Assembly: GCA_025361625.1 (NCBI GenBank)
Contig: JANYKL010000091.1
Location: 1 to 46,789 of the forward strand
Direction of reading: 5' to 3'
Origin: Acidobacteriaceae bacterium
GTDB lineage: Bacteria; Acidobacteriota; Terriglobia; Terriglobales; Acidobacteriaceae
Length of the DNA stretch: 46,789 nt
Below, in pieces: positions 45,306 through 46,789 of the stretch; positions within the stretch are counted from its first letter, which is position 1, and every line of letters begins with the position of its first letter. Under the pieces are notes generated by a model. The model saw only the letters and a list, made by a program, of their open reading frames with translations. It searched no databases and was not told where the DNA came from. A program made the translations under genes and the position numbers.

Positions 45306-46514
45306 TTAGACTGTCGCCTCAACGCCGCCGATAAAGGTTCGCAAAACTTTCCCGTCCTGGCTTAACACTACAAAATCGGCGTCCGCTCCAGCAACAAGCT
45401 GTCCCTTGTTTTTAAGCTGCGCCGTCCGCGCCGGATTGCGACTGGCCGCCATCACGGCGGCTGCGAGTTCCCAGTTCGCAAATTCCGCCAGATTCCGCAC
45501 GGCGCGATCCATGGTGAGCACGCTCCCCGCAAGTTTGCCGCCCGCCGTACACCTGTCGCCCCTGACATCAACTTCGAACGTTCCCAGGCGATAGCGGCCG
45601 TCAGGCTTTCCCGTAGCCGAAATCGCATCGGTGATCAGGACTGTGTTGTCAGGCCCTTTTGCCTCTGCAAAAAGCTTGACTATGCTGGGATCAACATGCA
45701 CGCCATCAGCAATCACATCCGCGCTCAGGCGAGAATCCGTGAGCACAGCACCCAGAATTCCGGGGGCGCGATGATCGAGCGGACGCATCGCGTTAAACGT
45801 ATGGGTTGCGTGACGTGCTCCCGCCTCGATGCCTCGCACGGTCGCTGCAAAATCTGCGTCTGAGTGGCCGAGGCTGATGCAGACACCGCGCCGCGTGGCC
45901 TCGGCAATAACCGGGAGCGCGCCTTCAAGTTCGGGGGCGATGGTCATCATGCGAATGCGACCGCGCGCAGCTTGCCAGAATTTTTCGAAGGTTGAGAGAC
46001 TTGGCGGAAGAAGATTTTCCGGCGGATGCACTCCGCGGCGGACATGACTGATAAATGGACCTTCGAGGTGAATTCCAACCGGCGCTGCCACTACCCGATC
46101 ACTTCGGCTACGATCGCCTGAACGGTCGAGCGCTTTGCCATCCGCATTTTGCTTTTCGGCTTCTTCAATCGCGGAAGCCAGCCGGTCGAGTGCGTGAAGG
46201 GTTCGGTCGAGGGCAGCGGTAACCGTGGTTGGAAAGTAGCTGGTTACTCCATGACGAGCGAGCATCAGTCCGATTGCGGGCAGCGCTGCAGTATTGTCAT
46301 CCATCACGTCATAACCGGAGCTGCCATGAATATGCAGATCGATATAGCCCGGAGCAATAATCGCGTCTCCAAAATCAACCACGGAACTTGCGCTGGGTTC
46401 GTTCCGCTCATCGCGCGACGAAACCTCTACGATGCGGCCTTGCTCGACCAAGAGCAATGGTTTCGAGAAGATTTCAGGAGCCGACAATACTTTCGCAGCG
46501 GAGAATGCGAGCAT
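45306..46514 (-). CDS. nagA: N-acetylglucosamine-6-phosphate deacetylase
   Basis: NagA removes acetate from GlcNAc-6-phosphate, feeding the SIS deaminase beside it. The 402-residue amidohydrolase has the metal and substrate motifs YIDLHIHG (His61, His63), HLEGPF (Glu151), SLGHSDAD (His217), THTFNAM (His238) and ITDAISATG (Asp296). A polar insert at about 118-141 (EEAEKQNADGKALDRSGDRS) lies between helices and is longer than in many relatives. The two genes form an operon for amino-sugar use, perhaps for recycled cell-wall GlcNAc or chitin products. No GlcNAc transporter or kinase is in view. Confidence 0.95.
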   Translation of the reverse strand: MLAFSAAKVLSAPEIFSKPLLLVEQGRIVEVSSRDERNEPSASSVVDFGDAIIAPGYIDLHIHGSSGYDVMDDNTAALPAIGLMLARHGVTSYFPTTVTAALDRTLHALDRLASAIEEAEKQNADGKALDRSGDRSRSDRVVAAPVGIHLEGPFISHVRRGVHPPENLLPPSLSTFEKFWQAARGRIRMMTIAPELEGALPVIAEATRRGVCISLGHSDADFAATVRGIEAGARHATHTFNAMRPLDHRAPGILGAVLTDSRLSADVIADGVHVDPSIVKLFAEAKGPDNTVLITDAISATGKPDGRYRLGTFEVDVRGDRCTAGGKLAGSVLTMDRAVRNLAEFANWELAAAVMAASRNPARTAQLKNKGQLVAGADADFVVLSQDGKVLRTFIGGVEATV

Positions 46515-46715
46515 AAGTTAGTCAGAAATTCGCGACAAAAAACAGCAAGGGACGGTAAAGATTGTAGCAGTCCACACAGATCAGGCTGCGGGGTGAACCG
46601 GGCCGATCCAAGCCGGCGAATGTCTGAGCCGGAGAGTTTGAAAACTGCGATCAAGGCAGCGAGATCGAAAGGCATTCCACGAAACGCGACCGAAATAGTC
46701 AGCACAACAGAATGC

Positions 46716-46721
46716 TATACT
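46716..46721 (+). promoter_or_regulatory. Possible -10 box for the tRNA gene
   Basis: TATACT, about 52 bases before the tRNA 5' end; the region 17 bases upstream shows no good -35 hexamer, so it is weak. Confidence 0.3.
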
Positions 46722-46773
46722 GGTCGAGTTCGAGCCGATGCGGTGGTCGCACGGCCCGCAATCCATCACCAGT

Positions 46774-46789
46774 CGGGGAGTGGCTCAGC
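46774..46789 (+). tRNA. 5' end of a tRNA gene (possibly tRNA-Pro), cut by the window edge
   Basis: CGGGGAG-TG-GCTC-AGC matches a seven-base acceptor strand, T8, position 9, the four-base D-stem strand and A14-G15. The rest lies outside the window, so the anticodon is unknown; C at position 1 is typical of tRNA-Pro (and initiator tRNA). Confidence 0.6.

Noticed and set aside
1-46789. CRISPR arrays, insertion sequences, prophage or integrase genes
   Set aside because: No regularly spaced repeats, no transposase or integrase motifs, and no terminal inverted repeats were found on reading through the window.

Overview
The window reads as chromosomal DNA of an Acidobacteriota member, most likely of the Terriglobia (subdivision 1) type. 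The assignment rests on the mix of genes: PEGA-domain kinase-like protein, TonB-family proteins, a TolB-type propeller joined to a PHP-like hydrolase, a DUF4015-type glycoside hydrolase, homodimeric pyruvate dehydrogenase, and a glycogen-to-trehalose operon. It is an inference; no rRNA or marker gene here settles it. Coding density is high and most genes are on the minus strand. I see no insertion sequence, integrase, phage gene or CRISPR array.

Layout. 0-3 kb: remnant of an SRPBCC/AHSA1-like gene running into the 3' end of murC, then murG (peptidoglycan precursors). 3-9 kb: exported TolB-propeller/PHP-like hydrolase, exported CocE/NonD-type hydrolase, APC amino-acid permease. 9-13.8 kb: small helical protein, pilT (twitching retraction ATPase), a DinB-fold protein, ilvE, an exported protein of unknown role and a 54-residue zinc-finger-like protein. 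13.9-17.2 kb: exported LysM/DUF4015 protein, and opposite to it a short ClpB-D2-like AAA+ ATPase behind a sigma-54-like promoter. 17.2-24.5 kb: operon glgX-treZ-treY, which debranches glycogen and converts the linear glucans to trehalose. 24.6-28.5 kb: FAD amine oxidase, outer-membrane beta-barrel, NCS2 purine permease. 28.6-37.4 kb: envelope-signalling island (below). 37.5-44 kb: pyruvate dehydrogenase complex aceE-aceF-lpd. 44.1-46.5 kb: nagA plus a stand-alone GlmS-type isomerase domain, probably a glucosamine-6-phosphate deaminase of the NagB-II kind. The window ends inside a tRNA gene, perhaps tRNA-Pro.

The most unusual part is 28.6-37.4 kb. It encodes a PEGA-domain membrane pseudokinase (HRD, DFG and alpha-F Asp all lost), a cyclic-nucleotide-binding domain without DNA-binding domain and preceded by a CRP-like palindrome, two paralogous proteins fusing a response-regulator receiver through one membrane helix to a periplasmic TonB C-terminal domain, and an MscS channel. 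The two receiver-TonB genes have matching promoters: a TTAC-N4-GTAA inverted repeat one base upstream of a TTGCnG / 17-bp spacer / TAnnAT promoter, 8-9 bases from the ATG. The pseudokinase and the two fusions share one plan (degenerate cytosolic signalling domain, long disordered linker, one membrane helix, periplasmic beta-domain). A coordinated inside-to-envelope signalling system is therefore a reasonable hypothesis, but not proven by sequence.
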